Of a DNA stretch of 64,000 nucleotides, positions 37,954-45,985 are shown one piece after another. The notes below the pieces were generated by a model. The model did no database searches. It saw nothing but the letters and a program-made list of their open reading frames with translations, and had not been told where the DNA came from. Origin of the DNA: Panacagrimonas sp052387695 (GTDB taxonomy: Bacteria; Pseudomonadota; Gammaproteobacteria; Nevskiales; Nevskiaceae); assembly GCA_052387695.1 (NCBI GenBank), contig JBQTIX010000059.1, forward strand, positions 1 to 64,000, read 5' to 3'. Position 1 is the stretch's first letter; each line of letters opens with the position of its first letter. The position numbers and the translations under genes were made by a program.

Positions 37954-38454
37954 TTGCGTCACATCATTTCAATCCTGCTGCAGAACGAGGCCGGGGCGCT
38001 GGCGCGCGTCGCCAATATGTTCGCGGCACGCGGGTACAACATCGACTCGCTGTCGGTGGCGCCGACGCACGACCCGACCGTGTCGCGCCTGACCCTGCTG
38101 ACCAATGGCTCGGAGGCGGTTGTCCATCAGATCATCCAGCAGACACGCAAGCTGATCGACGTCGTCGAGATCGAGGATCTGGCGTCGAAGGATCACATCG
38201 AGTGCGAATTGCTGATGCTCAAGGTCGAAGCGCGCAATGGTGCAACGCGTGCCGTGGTGGATTGCGTGCGACGCCATCGCGGCGCGATTCTCGACGAGTC
38301 CGAGAACACCCGCATGGTCCAGATGGCCGGCACCGGCGTGGAGATCGACGCGTTCGTCGCCGAGATTTCGCGTCTCTCCAAGGTTCTCGAACTCGTCCGC
38401 AGCGGCACTGCCGCAATGGAACGCGGACACAAGCTGATGGTTCCGCCTGCCTGA
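37954..38454 (+). CDS. ilvN: Acetolactate synthase small (regulatory) subunit
   Basis: This 166-aa IlvN/IlvH-type regulatory subunit has an N-terminal ACT domain (HIISILLQNEAGALARVANMFAARGYNIDSLSVAPT, about 2-75), which binds valine for feedback inhibition, and the usual C-terminal half (LMLKVEA..DESENTRMVQMAGTG). It starts with TTG at 37954. The catalytic large subunit gene usually sits directly upstream, but here nasA does, so the small subunit is separated from its partner within this window. ilvC follows after 57 bases. Confidence 0.93.
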   Translation: MRHIISILLQNEAGALARVANMFAARGYNIDSLSVAPTHDPTVSRLTLLTNGSEAVVHQIIQQTRKLIDVVEIEDLASKDHIECELLMLKVEARNGATRAVVDCVRRHRGAILDESENTRMVQMAGTGVEIDAFVAEISRLSKVLELVRSGTAAMERGHKLMVPPA

Positions 38455-38511
38455 TGCAGGCGGCCGTCCCCGCAACACCTCTTGCCCCCCACATCCGTCA
38501 TCGGTGAACCC

Positions 38512-39534
38512 ATGAGCATCAAGGTCTATTACGACAAAGACGCCGACCTCTCGATCATCCAGTCGCGCAAGGTCGCCATTCTCGGCTACGGCTCGCAGGG
38601 CCATGCCCACGCCCAGAACCTCAAGGATTCCGGCGTCGACGTGACGGTGGCCTTGCGCAAGAGTTCCAAGAGCTGGCAGAAGGCGGAAAGCGCGGGGCTC
38701 AAGGTCAGGGAAGTGGCTGAGGCCGTGAAGGGCGCGGACGTGGTGATGATCCTGGCGCCGGACCAGGACCAGAGAAAAATCTACGAGGTCGATGTTGCGC
38801 CCAATATCAGGCAGGGCGGGGTGCTGGCCTTTGCGCACGGCTTCAACATCCACTTCCAGTTGATCGAGCCACGCGCCGACCTCGACGTGATCATGGTGGC
38901 GCCCAAGGGCCCCGGCCATCTGGTGCGCAGCACCTACACCCAGGGCGGCGGCGTGCCGACGCTGATCTGCGTGCACCAGGATGCCAGCGGCCAGGCCAAA
39001 TCGATCGCTCTGGCCTACGCCTCGGCCAACGGCGGCGCGCGTGCCGGCGTGATCGAGACCAGCTTCAAGGAAGAAACGGAGACCGATCTGTTCGGCGAAC
39101 AGGCCGTGCTCTGCGGCGGCACCACGGCGCTGGTCCAGGCCGGGTTCGAGACGCTGGTCGAAGCCGGCTACGCGCCCGAGATGGCCTACTTCGAGTGCCT
39201 GCACGAGCTGAAACTGATCGTGGACCTGATGTACGAGGGCGGCATGGCCAACATGCGCTACTCGATCAGCAACACCGCCGAATATGGCGACTACACCCGC
39301 GGCCCGCGCATCGTCACCGAGGAAACCAAGAAGGAGATGAAGCGCATCCTCACGGAGATCCAGACCGGCCAGTTCGCCCGCGAGTTCGTGCTGGAGAACC
39401 AGGCTGGAGCGCCGACCATGAAGGCGATGCGTCGCATCGGCGCGGCCCACCAGATCGAGGAAGTCGGCGGCAAGCTGCGCGCGATGATGCCCTGGATCGC
39501 GAAGAACAAGCTGGTGGACAAGAGCAAAAACTAG
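38512..39534 (+). CDS. ilvC: Ketol-acid reductoisomerase
   Basis: This 340-aa class I KARI converts acetolactate or acetohydroxybutyrate to dihydroxy acids in Val/Ile/Leu synthesis. Rossmann motif AILGYGSQGHAHAQNLKDSG lies at about 19-38. Mg-binding residues appear in FKEETETDLFGEQAVLCGG, and the C-terminal knotted domain has ECLHELKLIVDLMYEGG. The start is MSIKVYYDKDADL. It is probably co-transcribed with ilvN and followed by a palindromic repeat that may end the transcript. Confidence 0.97.
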   Translation: MSIKVYYDKDADLSIIQSRKVAILGYGSQGHAHAQNLKDSGVDVTVALRKSSKSWQKAESAGLKVREVAEAVKGADVVMILAPDQDQRKIYEVDVAPNIRQGGVLAFAHGFNIHFQLIEPRADLDVIMVAPKGPGHLVRSTYTQGGGVPTLICVHQDASGQAKSIALAYASANGGARAGVIETSFKEETETDLFGEQAVLCGGTTALVQAGFETLVEAGYAPEMAYFECLHELKLIVDLMYEGGMANMRYSISNTAEYGDYTRGPRIVTEETKKEMKRILTEIQTGQFAREFVLENQAGAPTMKAMRRIGAAHQIEEVGGKLRAMMPWIAKNKLVDKSKN

Positions 39535-39552
39535 CCCGACCGGTGCAGGGCG

Positions 39553-39622
39553 GGTGTAGGTCGGGTCGAGCCCGCGCGCTTTTCGCGGGCGGACCCGACA
39601 GATGCCTTGAGCCAACCTGCAG
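39553..39622. repeat. GTAGGTCGG-family palindromic repeat (copy 3, shorter)
   Basis: It begins GGTGTAGGTCGGGTCGAGCCCGCGCGC with a TTTTCGCGGGCGGACCCGAC arm and ends with a degenerate GAGCCAACCTGC. It lies downstream of ilvC. The central hairpin CCCGCG..CGCGGG could act as a weak terminator. Confidence 0.65.
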
Positions 39623-39730
39623 CGGCCGTTTACACACGATGTACGTCGGTTCGCGCACAGAGGCGCCACGTGGCAAGCGCGTAAGATCGCGCGAATTCCG
39701 CCGCCACCCTCCCGCGCCAAGCCATGAATC

Positions 39731-40528
39731 ATGGATGACCCCGTCGTAAAAGCCGCCCGACGCAGGGGTATTTACCTGCTGCCCAACCTGTTCACCACGG
39801 GCACCTTGTTCGGCGGTTTCTACGCCATCGTGATGGCGATGAACGGGCACTTCGAGGCCGCCTGCATCGGTGTGCTGGTGGCGATGATCGCCGACGGTCT
39901 CGACGGGCGCATTGCCCGGCTGACCCATACCTCCACCGACTTCGGCAAGGAATACGATTCCCTGTGCGACATGGTCGCGTTCGGCGTCGCGCCGGCCATC
40001 GTGATCTACGCCTTCAGCCTGCGCTACTTCGCGGACTATCCCTGGTTCGGCGGCAAGGTCGGCTGGGTCATCGCGTTCGCCTACTGCGCCTGCGCCGCGC
40101 TGCGGCTGGCGCGCTTCAACGTGCTCGCAGCCATCGCCAGTAGCGACAAGGATTTCTACGGCGTGCCGAGCCCGAGTGCGGCCGCGGTCGTGACCTTCTT
40201 TGTCTGGAGTTGCGTCGACGACAGCCGCTCGCTGTTCGTCTGGCTGTCCGGCCGCGTGCCTATCGATGGCCACGACGTGTTGGTGCTCGCCGCGCCGCTG
40301 ACCCTGATCACCGCGCTGTCGATGGTGTCGAGCATCCGCTACAACAGTTTCAAGAAGCTCGGCGGTCGCATGCGCTTCCTGTCCTTTGCCGCCGTCGTCG
40401 GCATGCTCGCCCTGATCGCGCTCGATCCGCCGCGCGTGCTGTTCCTGGGCTTCTTTGGATACGCCCTGTCCGGCCCGGTCGTGAGCCTGTGGCGGCGATT
40501 CGGCAAGGGCGCAGACGCCTCCGCCTGA
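39731..40528 (+). CDS. pssA: CDP-diacylglycerol-serine O-phosphatidyltransferase
   Basis: This 265-aa multi-helix inner-membrane enzyme of type II phosphatidylserine synthase transfers phosphatidyl to L-serine, the first step to phosphatidylethanolamine. The CDP-alcohol phosphotransferase signature is complete: DGLDGRIARLT, then G, D and D in STDFGKEYDSLCD. About seven to eight hydrophobic helices are visible. An overlapping upstream ATG at 39724 runs into a stop at once, so 39731 is the start. No partner gene is adjacent. Confidence 0.93.
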   Translation: MDDPVVKAARRRGIYLLPNLFTTGTLFGGFYAIVMAMNGHFEAACIGVLVAMIADGLDGRIARLTHTSTDFGKEYDSLCDMVAFGVAPAIVIYAFSLRYFADYPWFGGKVGWVIAFAYCACAALRLARFNVLAAIASSDKDFYGVPSPSAAAVVTFFVWSCVDDSRSLFVWLSGRVPIDGHDVLVLAAPLTLITALSMVSSIRYNSFKKLGGRMRFLSFAAVVGMLALIALDPPRVLFLGFFGYALSGPVVSLWRRFGKGADASA

Positions 40529-40540
40529 GCAGGCCGCTTG

Positions 40541-40692
40541 GGTAGTGCATCAGTTTGAAATCCGTTCGCACCGAGTAGCGCCATTGCGCAGCAATGCTGC
40601 GTATCGAGGTGCCGGGCGTGCCCTCGATACGCGACGCTTCGCGGCGCGACTCGGGCCGAACGGGGTTCTGGAATTCAAACTGATGCACTACC
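40541..40692. mobile_element. MITE-like fully palindromic element, 152 bp
   Basis: Perfect 19-bp terminal inverted repeats GGTAGTGCATCAGTTTGAA occupy 40541-40559 and 40674-40692. Inner arms also pair (CCGTTCG..CCGAGT with ACTCGG..CGAACGG; GCGTATCGAGG with CCTCGATACGC), making one long imperfect palindrome without coding capacity. It differs in sequence from the element at 6065-6243. It ends five bases before the leu leader promoter candidate. Confidence 0.7.
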
Positions 40693-40697
40693 GCCGG

Positions 40698-40726
40698 TTG
40701 GCAAGCGGACGACACTTCGCTACATT
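40698..40726 (+). promoter_or_regulatory. Candidate sigma70 promoter of the leuA leader
   Basis: TTGGCA (40698-40703), a 17-base spacer and TACATT (40721-40726) predict a transcript start at about 40733-40734. The leader peptide ATG is at 40735, so the leader mRNA would be nearly leaderless. Confidence 0.5.
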
Positions 40727-40734
40727 CCGCGCCC

Positions 40735-40824
40735 ATGTTGATTGTCAGCGCCATTTCCGCCCCTGCAAGCCCGGCCCCAGCCGACGGCGTGCTCGTGCGC
40801 GCGCTGCTGTTCCTTCTGCCGTAA
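40735..40824 (+). CDS. Probable leucine operon leader peptide
   Basis: A 29-codon frame, MLIVSAISAP... to a TAA, ends VLVRALLFLLP. Five of its last eleven codons are Leu and two are Val, the classic make-up of an attenuator leader for branched-chain amino acid genes. It begins just after a candidate promoter and is followed by several stable hairpins before leuA. A short hairpin, CTGCC-GTAA-GGCAG (40815-40828), spans its stop codon. No ribosome binding site is seen; with the predicted transcript start the message would be leaderless. It could be a chance frame, but position and composition argue otherwise. Confidence 0.6.
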   Translation: MLIVSAISAPASPAPADGVLVRALLFLLP

Positions 40825-40846
40825 GGCAGACCGAACGATTCCGGCC

Positions 40847-40946
40847 GCACGGGGCCACAAGCCGTGCAACACCCCTGATGTGTCCCTACGCCACCCTTGG
40901 CGACGTGCGCGACAATGTCGGCACGCGCCGCCGGCCCTGAGCCGGC
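40847..40946 (+). promoter_or_regulatory. Candidate attenuator hairpins upstream of leuA
   Basis: Three stems follow the leader peptide: GCACGG with CCGTGC (40847-40852/40862-40867); GGCG-CGTGC with GCACGCGCC enclosing CGAC-AAT-GTCG (40899-40929); and GCCGGC with GCCGGC (40930-40946). The last abuts the AAGGAAG Shine-Dalgarno of leuA. No U run follows, so control could be by ribosome access or Rho rather than a classic intrinsic terminator. Confidence 0.45.
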
Positions 40947-40959
40947 AAGGAAGAGATCC

Positions 40960-42669
40960 ATGAGCATGTTGAGCAACCCCGCAACGAAGTACCGTGCGTT
41001 CAAGCCGATCGGCTTGCGCGACCGCACCTGGCCCGACCAGATCATCACCCGCCCGCCGATCTGGTGCAGCGTCGATCTTCGCGACGGCAACCAGGCCCTG
41101 ATCGAGCCCATGAACCGCGTGCGCAAGCTGCGCATGTTCGAGATGCTGTGCCGCATCGGGTTCAAGGAAATCGAGGTCGGTTTCCCGTCCGCCTCGCAGA
41201 CCGACTTCGATTTCGTGCGCTGCCTGATCGAGGAAAACCGCATTCCGGAGGACGTCACCATCCAGGTGCTGACGCAGGCGCGAGAGGCGTTGATCGAACG
41301 CACCTTCGAGTCGCTCAAGGGCGCGCGACGCGCGATCGTGCACTACTACAATGCGGTGGCGCCGGTGATGCGCCGCGTCGTGTTCAATCTGTCCAAGGCC
41401 GAGGTCATCGCCCAACTCGCGGTGCAGCATGCGCAGTTGATCCAGCGACTTGCGCGCGAACAAAAAGGCACCGACTGGGTGTTCCAGTATTCGCCGGAAA
41501 TGTTTTCCGGCGCGGAGCTGGAATTCTCGCGCGACATCGTCGATGCCGTGACCGAGGTCTGGCAGCCGACACGCGAGCGGCCCTGCATCATCAACCTGCC
41601 CGCGACCATCGAGCATTCCACGCCGAACATCTTCGGCGACATGATGGAATGGATGCATCGGAATCTGGCCCGGCGCGAGGCGATCGTACTTTCCGCGCAT
41701 CCGCACAACGATCGCGGCACCGGCACCGCCGCGGCCGAGTTCGCGATGATGGCGGGCTGTGATCGCGTCGAGGGCTGCCTGTTCGGCAATGGCGAGCGCA
41801 CCGGCAATGTCGACGTGGTGAACCTGGCGCTCAACATGTATTCGCAGGGTGTGCATCCGGGGCTGGATTTTTCGGACATCGACGAGGTGCGGCGCTCGGT
41901 GGAGTTCTGCAACCAGTTGCCGGTACATCCGCGGCATCCCTATGTCGGCGATCTCGTCTTCACCTCGTTCTCCGGTTCGCACCAGGACGCGATCAAGAAG
42001 GCGTTCCACGCGCGCAAGGAGGGCGATATCTGGGACATGCCCTATCTGCCCATCGACCCGCTGGATCTGGGCCGTTCCTACGAGGCCGTGATCAGAGTCA
42101 ACTCGCAGTCCGGCAAGGGCGGCATCTCGTACCTGCTGGAGGCCGAGTACGGCATCAACATGCCGCGCCGCCTGCAGATCGAATTCAGCCAGGCGGTGCA
42201 GGGGGTGACCGATGAATCCGGCAAGGAAGTCACCGCGGCCGATATCTGGGAAATCTTCTCGGAGGAATATCTTCGGCCGCTGACGCCCTACGGGTACCTG
42301 GCGCATTTCCTGGTCGAGGACTCGACCCGTAACGAGGTGGAGATGACCACCGAGGTGATGCGCGATGGCGCCAAGCACAAGCTCGCCGGTCGCGGCAACG
42401 GGCCGATCGATGCGTTCGTACAAGCGCTGGCCAAGCTCACCGGCGAGACGATCGCGGTGGTCGATTACCACGAGCACGCCATCTCCAAAGGCGCCGATGC
42501 CAAGGCCGTGACCTACATCGAATTGAAGATCGGCGACGGCCGTCCGCTGTTCGGCGTCGGTATCGATTCCAACATCGTCACCGCCTCGCTCAAGGCCATC
42601 CTGTCCGGCCTCAACCGGCTCGCGCGCCAGCGCCAGCAAAGCGCCCCGCCTGCGCGTGCGGTGGCTTAA
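40960..42669 (+). CDS. leuA: 2-isopropylmalate synthase (long LeuA type)
   Basis: This 569-aa enzyme condenses acetyl-CoA with 2-oxoisovalerate, the first committed step of leucine synthesis. The HMGL-type barrel shows DLRDGNQAL (metal and catalytic Arg), EIEVGFPSASQTDFDF and HPHNDRGTGTAAAEF. The C-terminal regulatory domain (about 440-560) should bind leucine. Sequence style (NPATKYRAFKPIGLRDRTWPDQ) and length fit the longer LeuA group. ATG at 40960 is preceded by AAGGAAG. The leader peptide and hairpins lie upstream. The following GNAT gene starts inside its 3' end. Confidence 0.95.
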   Translation: MSMLSNPATKYRAFKPIGLRDRTWPDQIITRPPIWCSVDLRDGNQALIEPMNRVRKLRMFEMLCRIGFKEIEVGFPSASQTDFDFVRCLIEENRIPEDVTIQVLTQAREALIERTFESLKGARRAIVHYYNAVAPVMRRVVFNLSKAEVIAQLAVQHAQLIQRLAREQKGTDWVFQYSPEMFSGAELEFSRDIVDAVTEVWQPTRERPCIINLPATIEHSTPNIFGDMMEWMHRNLARREAIVLSAHPHNDRGTGTAAAEFAMMAGCDRVEGCLFGNGERTGNVDVVNLALNMYSQGVHPGLDFSDIDEVRRSVEFCNQLPVHPRHPYVGDLVFTSFSGSHQDAIKKAFHARKEGDIWDMPYLPIDPLDLGRSYEAVIRVNSQSGKGGISYLLEAEYGINMPRRLQIEFSQAVQGVTDESGKEVTAADIWEIFSEEYLRPLTPYGYLAHFLVEDSTRNEVEMTTEVMRDGAKHKLAGRGNGPIDAFVQALAKLTGETIAVVDYHEHAISKGADAKAVTYIELKIGDGRPLFGVGIDSNIVTASLKAILSGLNRLARQRQQSAPPARAVA

Positions 42670-43252
42670 GCGCAGGGACGCCGATCCGGTCGCGCCGCAG
42701 GCAAACGCCGCGGCGCGACCGGTCGAACTTGCGACGGCCCGTCTTCATCTGCGGCCGCTGGGTTCCGCGGACGTCGGTGTGCTGCACGCCTTGTGGACCG
42801 CTCCTGAAGTGCGGCTGCATCTTTGGAACGATCACACCCTGCGCGAGGAACAGACCCGCGACCTGCTGATGCAGAGCGAGTATCTGTTCGGGGAGCGCGG
42901 CTACGGACTCTGGGGTGGGTTTGACGCGGATAACCAGATGATCGGCTTCGCCGGATACTGGTTCTTTCGCAACGAGCACGAGCTGGAACTGTTGTACGGC
43001 GTGGCCGAGCCGCACTGGTATCGCGGGTATGCGCGCGAGATGGCCCAGGCCCTGATCGGATACGGGTTCGAGCACCTGCAACTCGACGAGATTCGGGCGA
43101 GCGCCGAAGCCGCCAACGCCGGCTCCGTGCGCCTGCTGAAGCGCCTCGGATTTCTCGGTGATTTTCAGCGCGGCGCCGGCAGTCAGACGCTGTTCTTTCG
43201 TCTTCCGCATGGCGTATATGGCGCAGGTGGCGGCAGCAACGAGGCGATCTGA
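42656..43252 (+). CDS. GNAT-family N-acetyltransferase (RimJ/RimL-like)
   Basis: This 198-aa protein begins with a GTG overlapping the last 14 bases of leuA. The fold-typical blocks are LATARLHLRPLGSADV, WYRGYAREMAQALIGYGFEHLQLDEIRA (acetyl-CoA-binding loop) and NAGSVRLLKRLGF. This resembles GNATs annotated as ribosomal-protein-serine acetyltransferases, but the substrate is not predictable. Translational coupling with leuA is likely; a link to leucine synthesis is not implied. Confidence 0.82.
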   Translation: MRWLKRRDADPVAPQANAAARPVELATARLHLRPLGSADVGVLHALWTAPEVRLHLWNDHTLREEQTRDLLMQSEYLFGERGYGLWGGFDADNQMIGFAGYWFFRNEHELELLYGVAEPHWYRGYAREMAQALIGYGFEHLQLDEIRASAEAANAGSVRLLKRLGFLGDFQRGAGSQTLFFRLPHGVYGAGGGSNEAI

Positions 43253-43296
43253 AGCGGCTACACTCCCTCGCGATTTTCGGGGGCTCGGCTTGGATC

Positions 43297-44073
43297 ATGG
43301 AAGCAGAAAAACGACGCAAATATCTGCGGGCGATGGGCGTCGATATCTGGGTGCCGCGCACGGCGGCGCTCTCCGATGAGCCGGAGGTCATGATGCCCGA
43401 TGTCGTAAAGGCCGTAGCTGTCGCCGGAACAAAAACAACCGCTGCCGCGGTCGCACCGGTTTCCCGGATCGCCGAACCAAAACCGGTCGCCGAGCCAATC
43501 GCCATCCCCAGCGACTGGACCGGACTTCGTGCGATGGTCAAGGACTGCACGCGCTGCAAGCTGTGCTCGACCCGAACAAAAACCGTATTTGGTGTGGGTC
43601 CCGAATCCGCACCGCTGATGGTGATCGGCGAGGGGCCGGGTGCAGACGAGGATGCCCAGGGCGAGCCTTTCGTCGGTCGCGCCGGCAAGCTGCTCGACGA
43701 GATGCTGGCCGCCATCGGACGTAGCCGCCGCGACAATGTGTTCATCGCCAACGTCGTGAAATGCCGGCCGCCGGGCAATCGCGATCCGGAGTCTGACGAG
43801 GTCGAAGCCTGCCGGCCCTATCTCGATCAGCAGATTCGCTTGATAAAACCCAAGCTCATCGTCGGGCTCGGCCGCATTGCGGCGCAGCGGCTGCTCGCCA
43901 CCGACGCGCCGCTGTCGCGTCTGCGCGGGCCCCTGCAGCATTACGGACCCGAAAAGGTCCCGCTGTTCATCACCTATCACCCTGCCTACCTGCTGCGCAG
44001 CCCGCGTGAGAAGGCCAAGAGCTGGGACGATCTCAAGAAAGTCTGGCGCTACCTGCGCGACCAGCAGCAATGA
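43297..44073 (+). CDS. Family 4-type uracil-DNA glycosylase
   Basis: This 258-aa Fe-S uracil-DNA glycosylase removes uracil from DNA. The catalytic core starts near residue 75. It has cluster cysteines in CTRCKLCSTR, KCRPPGNRDPE and EACRPY, motif GEGPGADEDAQGEPFVGRAGKLLDEML, and the HPAYLLRSPREK block. The first 70 residues are a family-variable, Ala/Val-rich linker. It ends five bases before rimI, with a short overlapping AATGA start that goes nowhere. Confidence 0.9.
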   Translation: MEAEKRRKYLRAMGVDIWVPRTAALSDEPEVMMPDVVKAVAVAGTKTTAAAVAPVSRIAEPKPVAEPIAIPSDWTGLRAMVKDCTRCKLCSTRTKTVFGVGPESAPLMVIGEGPGADEDAQGEPFVGRAGKLLDEMLAAIGRSRRDNVFIANVVKCRPPGNRDPESDEVEACRPYLDQQIRLIKPKLIVGLGRIAAQRLLATDAPLSRLRGPLQHYGPEKVPLFITYHPAYLLRSPREKAKSWDDLKKVWRYLRDQQQ

Positions 44074-44077
44074 GCGG

Positions 44078-44542
44078 ATGAGCGCGCAGCCGGAATCGTT
44101 CTGGCGCCTCGCGGTGTTGACGGAGGCGCAGCTCCCGGCAGTGCTGGATATCGAGCAGCGCGCGTACGCTTTCCCCTGGACCGAAGGCATTTTTCTTGAC
44201 TGCCTGAAGGCCGGTTATTCGAGCTGGCTGCTTCAGGATCATGGCGGTCGCATCCTCGCCTATGCCCTGATGACCATGGCTGTCGGCGAGGCGCACATCC
44301 TCAACCTCGCGGTCGATCCGATGCTGCGGCGCCAGGGCCTCGCCCGATTCCTGCTCTCGCACCTCTTGCAGATTGCGCGCGCCGCGCACAGCACCATCGT
44401 GCTGCTGGAAGTGCGCCGCTCCAACAAGGCTGCGCTCAAGCTCTACCAGGGCTTCGGCTTTCGCCACATCGGCACGCGCAAGAATTACTACCCCAGTCAC
44501 GATCAGCGTGAAGACGCTTACGTGCTGGCATTGGATATGTAG
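44078..44542 (+). CDS. rimI: Ribosomal protein S18-alanine N-acetyltransferase
   Basis: This 154-aa GNAT matches RimI: IEQRAYAFPWTEGIF, LNLAVDPMLRRQGLARFLLSHLL (acetyl-CoA loop), LEVRRSNKAALKLYQGFGFRHIGTRKNYYP. It acetylates the N-terminal Ala of S18. The start ATG at 44078 was chosen because upstream sequence in that frame overlaps the glycosylase gene and is unlike RimI. The stop TAG is the first triplet of a GTAGGTC-type palindromic repeat. A role of UDG and RimI side by side is common in gammaproteobacteria. Confidence 0.92.
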   Translation: MSAQPESFWRLAVLTEAQLPAVLDIEQRAYAFPWTEGIFLDCLKAGYSSWLLQDHGGRILAYALMTMAVGEAHILNLAVDPMLRRQGLARFLLSHLLQIARAAHSTIVLLEVRRSNKAALKLYQGFGFRHIGTRKNYYPSHDQREDAYVLALDM

Positions 44543-44720
44543 GTCAGGTGTACGTCGGCGCAGGTTGGCGGAGGTCGGCGTAGGTCGGCGTAGGTCGGCT
44601 CAAGCCCGCGGCTTTTAGTGGGCGGAGCCGACGCTCGCAGGTGGGAGACGGCGAGCATTCGTTTCGCCGGGGACGCAGGCCGGTTCCGCTTCGCTCGAAC
44701 CGACCTGCAACCGACCTACA
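44539..44720. repeat. GTAGGTCGG-family palindromic repeat (copy 4, extended)
   Basis: It starts with degenerate tandem GTAGGTC/GTACGTCGG/GAGGTCGG/GTAGGTCGG units, then GCTCAAGCCCGCGGC with a TTTTAGTGGGCGGAGCCGAC arm. It ends CGAACCGACCTGCAACCGACCTAC. Its first bases supply the rimI TAG. The tandem units on one side resemble copy 1 and suggest slippage. Confidence 0.72.
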
Positions 44721-44749
44721 CTCTCGCGAACCTCAAGAAATCTTCCCGC

Positions 44750-45985
44750 ATGAACCGGACTCAATGGGCGTGGGCGTTCAACGATTGGGCCAATTCGGCC
44801 TTCGCAACCACGGTGCTGGTGGCGATGTTCCCGCCGCTGTTCAAGGACTACTACGCCGCCGGCATGGCGCCTACCGACAGCACGTTCTACTTCAGCGTGT
44901 TCGGTAATTCCCTGTCGGCATTGGTCGTGGTGTTTCTCGCGCCCACGCTGGGCCTGATTGCGGACCGGCGCGGCTGGAAAAAGCAGTTCCTCGGCATGTT
45001 CACCTTGCTGGGTGTGTGCGGGACGCTCGGACTGTGTTTCGTTGGCAAGGGCCAGTGGCAGATCGCGATCTCGCTGTTCACCCTGAGCGCGATCGGCTTT
45101 TTCGGCAGCCTTGGCTTTTACGATTCCTTGCTGATCAGCGTCGCCGCGCCAGCCGAGCGCGATCGCGTCTCCGCCTTTGGCTACGGCCTCGGCTATCTCG
45201 GCGGCGGCGTGCTGTTGTCGGTCAATGTGCTGATGGCGCTCAAGCCGGAACTGTTCGGCCTCAGCGATTCGGTGGTCGCGACGAAAGTCGCCTTCGCCAC
45301 GGTGGCCGTGTGGTGGGTCCTGTTCTCGCTGCCGCTGTTCCTGCGCGTGCAGGATGTGCCTGCCAAGGGACAGGGCGTGATGGGCTGGCGGGAACTGCGC
45401 CAGACCATGACCCGCATCCTGGGCATGAAGCCGGTGCTGATGTTTCTGCTCGCGTACTGGCTGTACATCGATGCCCTGGGTACGGTGGCGCAGTTGGCGG
45501 TGGACTTCGGCAAGAACCTGGGCTTCGGCACACCGGCGCTGATCAAGGCAATCCTGCTGGTGCAGTTTGTGAGCTTTCCGGCCGCCATCGCTTTTGGCTG
45601 GATCGGCGAGCGCTTTGGCGCCAGGCGCGGCATTTACCTTGGGCTCGCGGTGTACGTGGGAGTGACGACCTGGGCCTGGTTCATGCAGACCGAACAGGAC
45701 TTCTACCTGATGGCCGCGACCGTGGGGCTGGTCCAGGGCGGCGTACAGTCGCTCTCCCGCAGTTATTTCGCGCGATTGATTCCGCAGGACTCCGCGGGCC
45801 AGTTCTTCGGCTTCTACAACATGCTCGGCAAGTTCGCGGCGGTGCTGGGTCCGCTGGTGGTGGGCGTGACCGCGACACTGACCGGCAATCCGCGATTGGC
45901 GCTGTTCAGTCTGGTATTTTTCTTTCTCGCGGGCGCCTTTTTGCTGTCTCGCGTCCGGGAGCCCTCCGCCAGCATTACGTCATAG
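44750..45985 (+). CDS. MFS transporter of the UMF1 (Atg22-like) family
   Basis: This 411-aa protein has 12 hydrophobic helices. The N-terminus WAWAFNDWANSAFATTVLVAMFPPLF is diagnostic of UMF1/Atg22-type permeases, and the MFS loop GLIADRRGWKKQFLG is present. The yeast relative exports amino acids from the vacuole; bacterial substrates are unknown. The start follows the palindromic repeat. It converges with plsX, the two stop codons lying next to each other with a 6-base overlap of the reading frames. Confidence 0.87.
   Translation: MNRTQWAWAFNDWANSAFATTVLVAMFPPLFKDYYAAGMAPTDSTFYFSVFGNSLSALVVVFLAPTLGLIADRRGWKKQFLGMFTLLGVCGTLGLCFVGKGQWQIAISLFTLSAIGFFGSLGFYDSLLISVAAPAERDRVSAFGYGLGYLGGGVLLSVNVLMALKPELFGLSDSVVATKVAFATVAVWWVLFSLPLFLRVQDVPAKGQGVMGWRELRQTMTRILGMKPVLMFLLAYWLYIDALGTVAQLAVDFGKNLGFGTPALIKAILLVQFVSFPAAIAFGWIGERFGARRGIYLGLAVYVGVTTWAWFMQTEQDFYLMAATVGLVQGGVQSLSRSYFARLIPQDSAGQFFGFYNMLGKFAAVLGPLVVGVTATLTGNPRLALFSLVFFFLAGAFLLSRVREPSASITS

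Noticed and set aside
35419..37962. 847-codon open frame opposite nasA
   Set aside because: A shadow of nasA caused by GC-rich third positions; no start context or motif.
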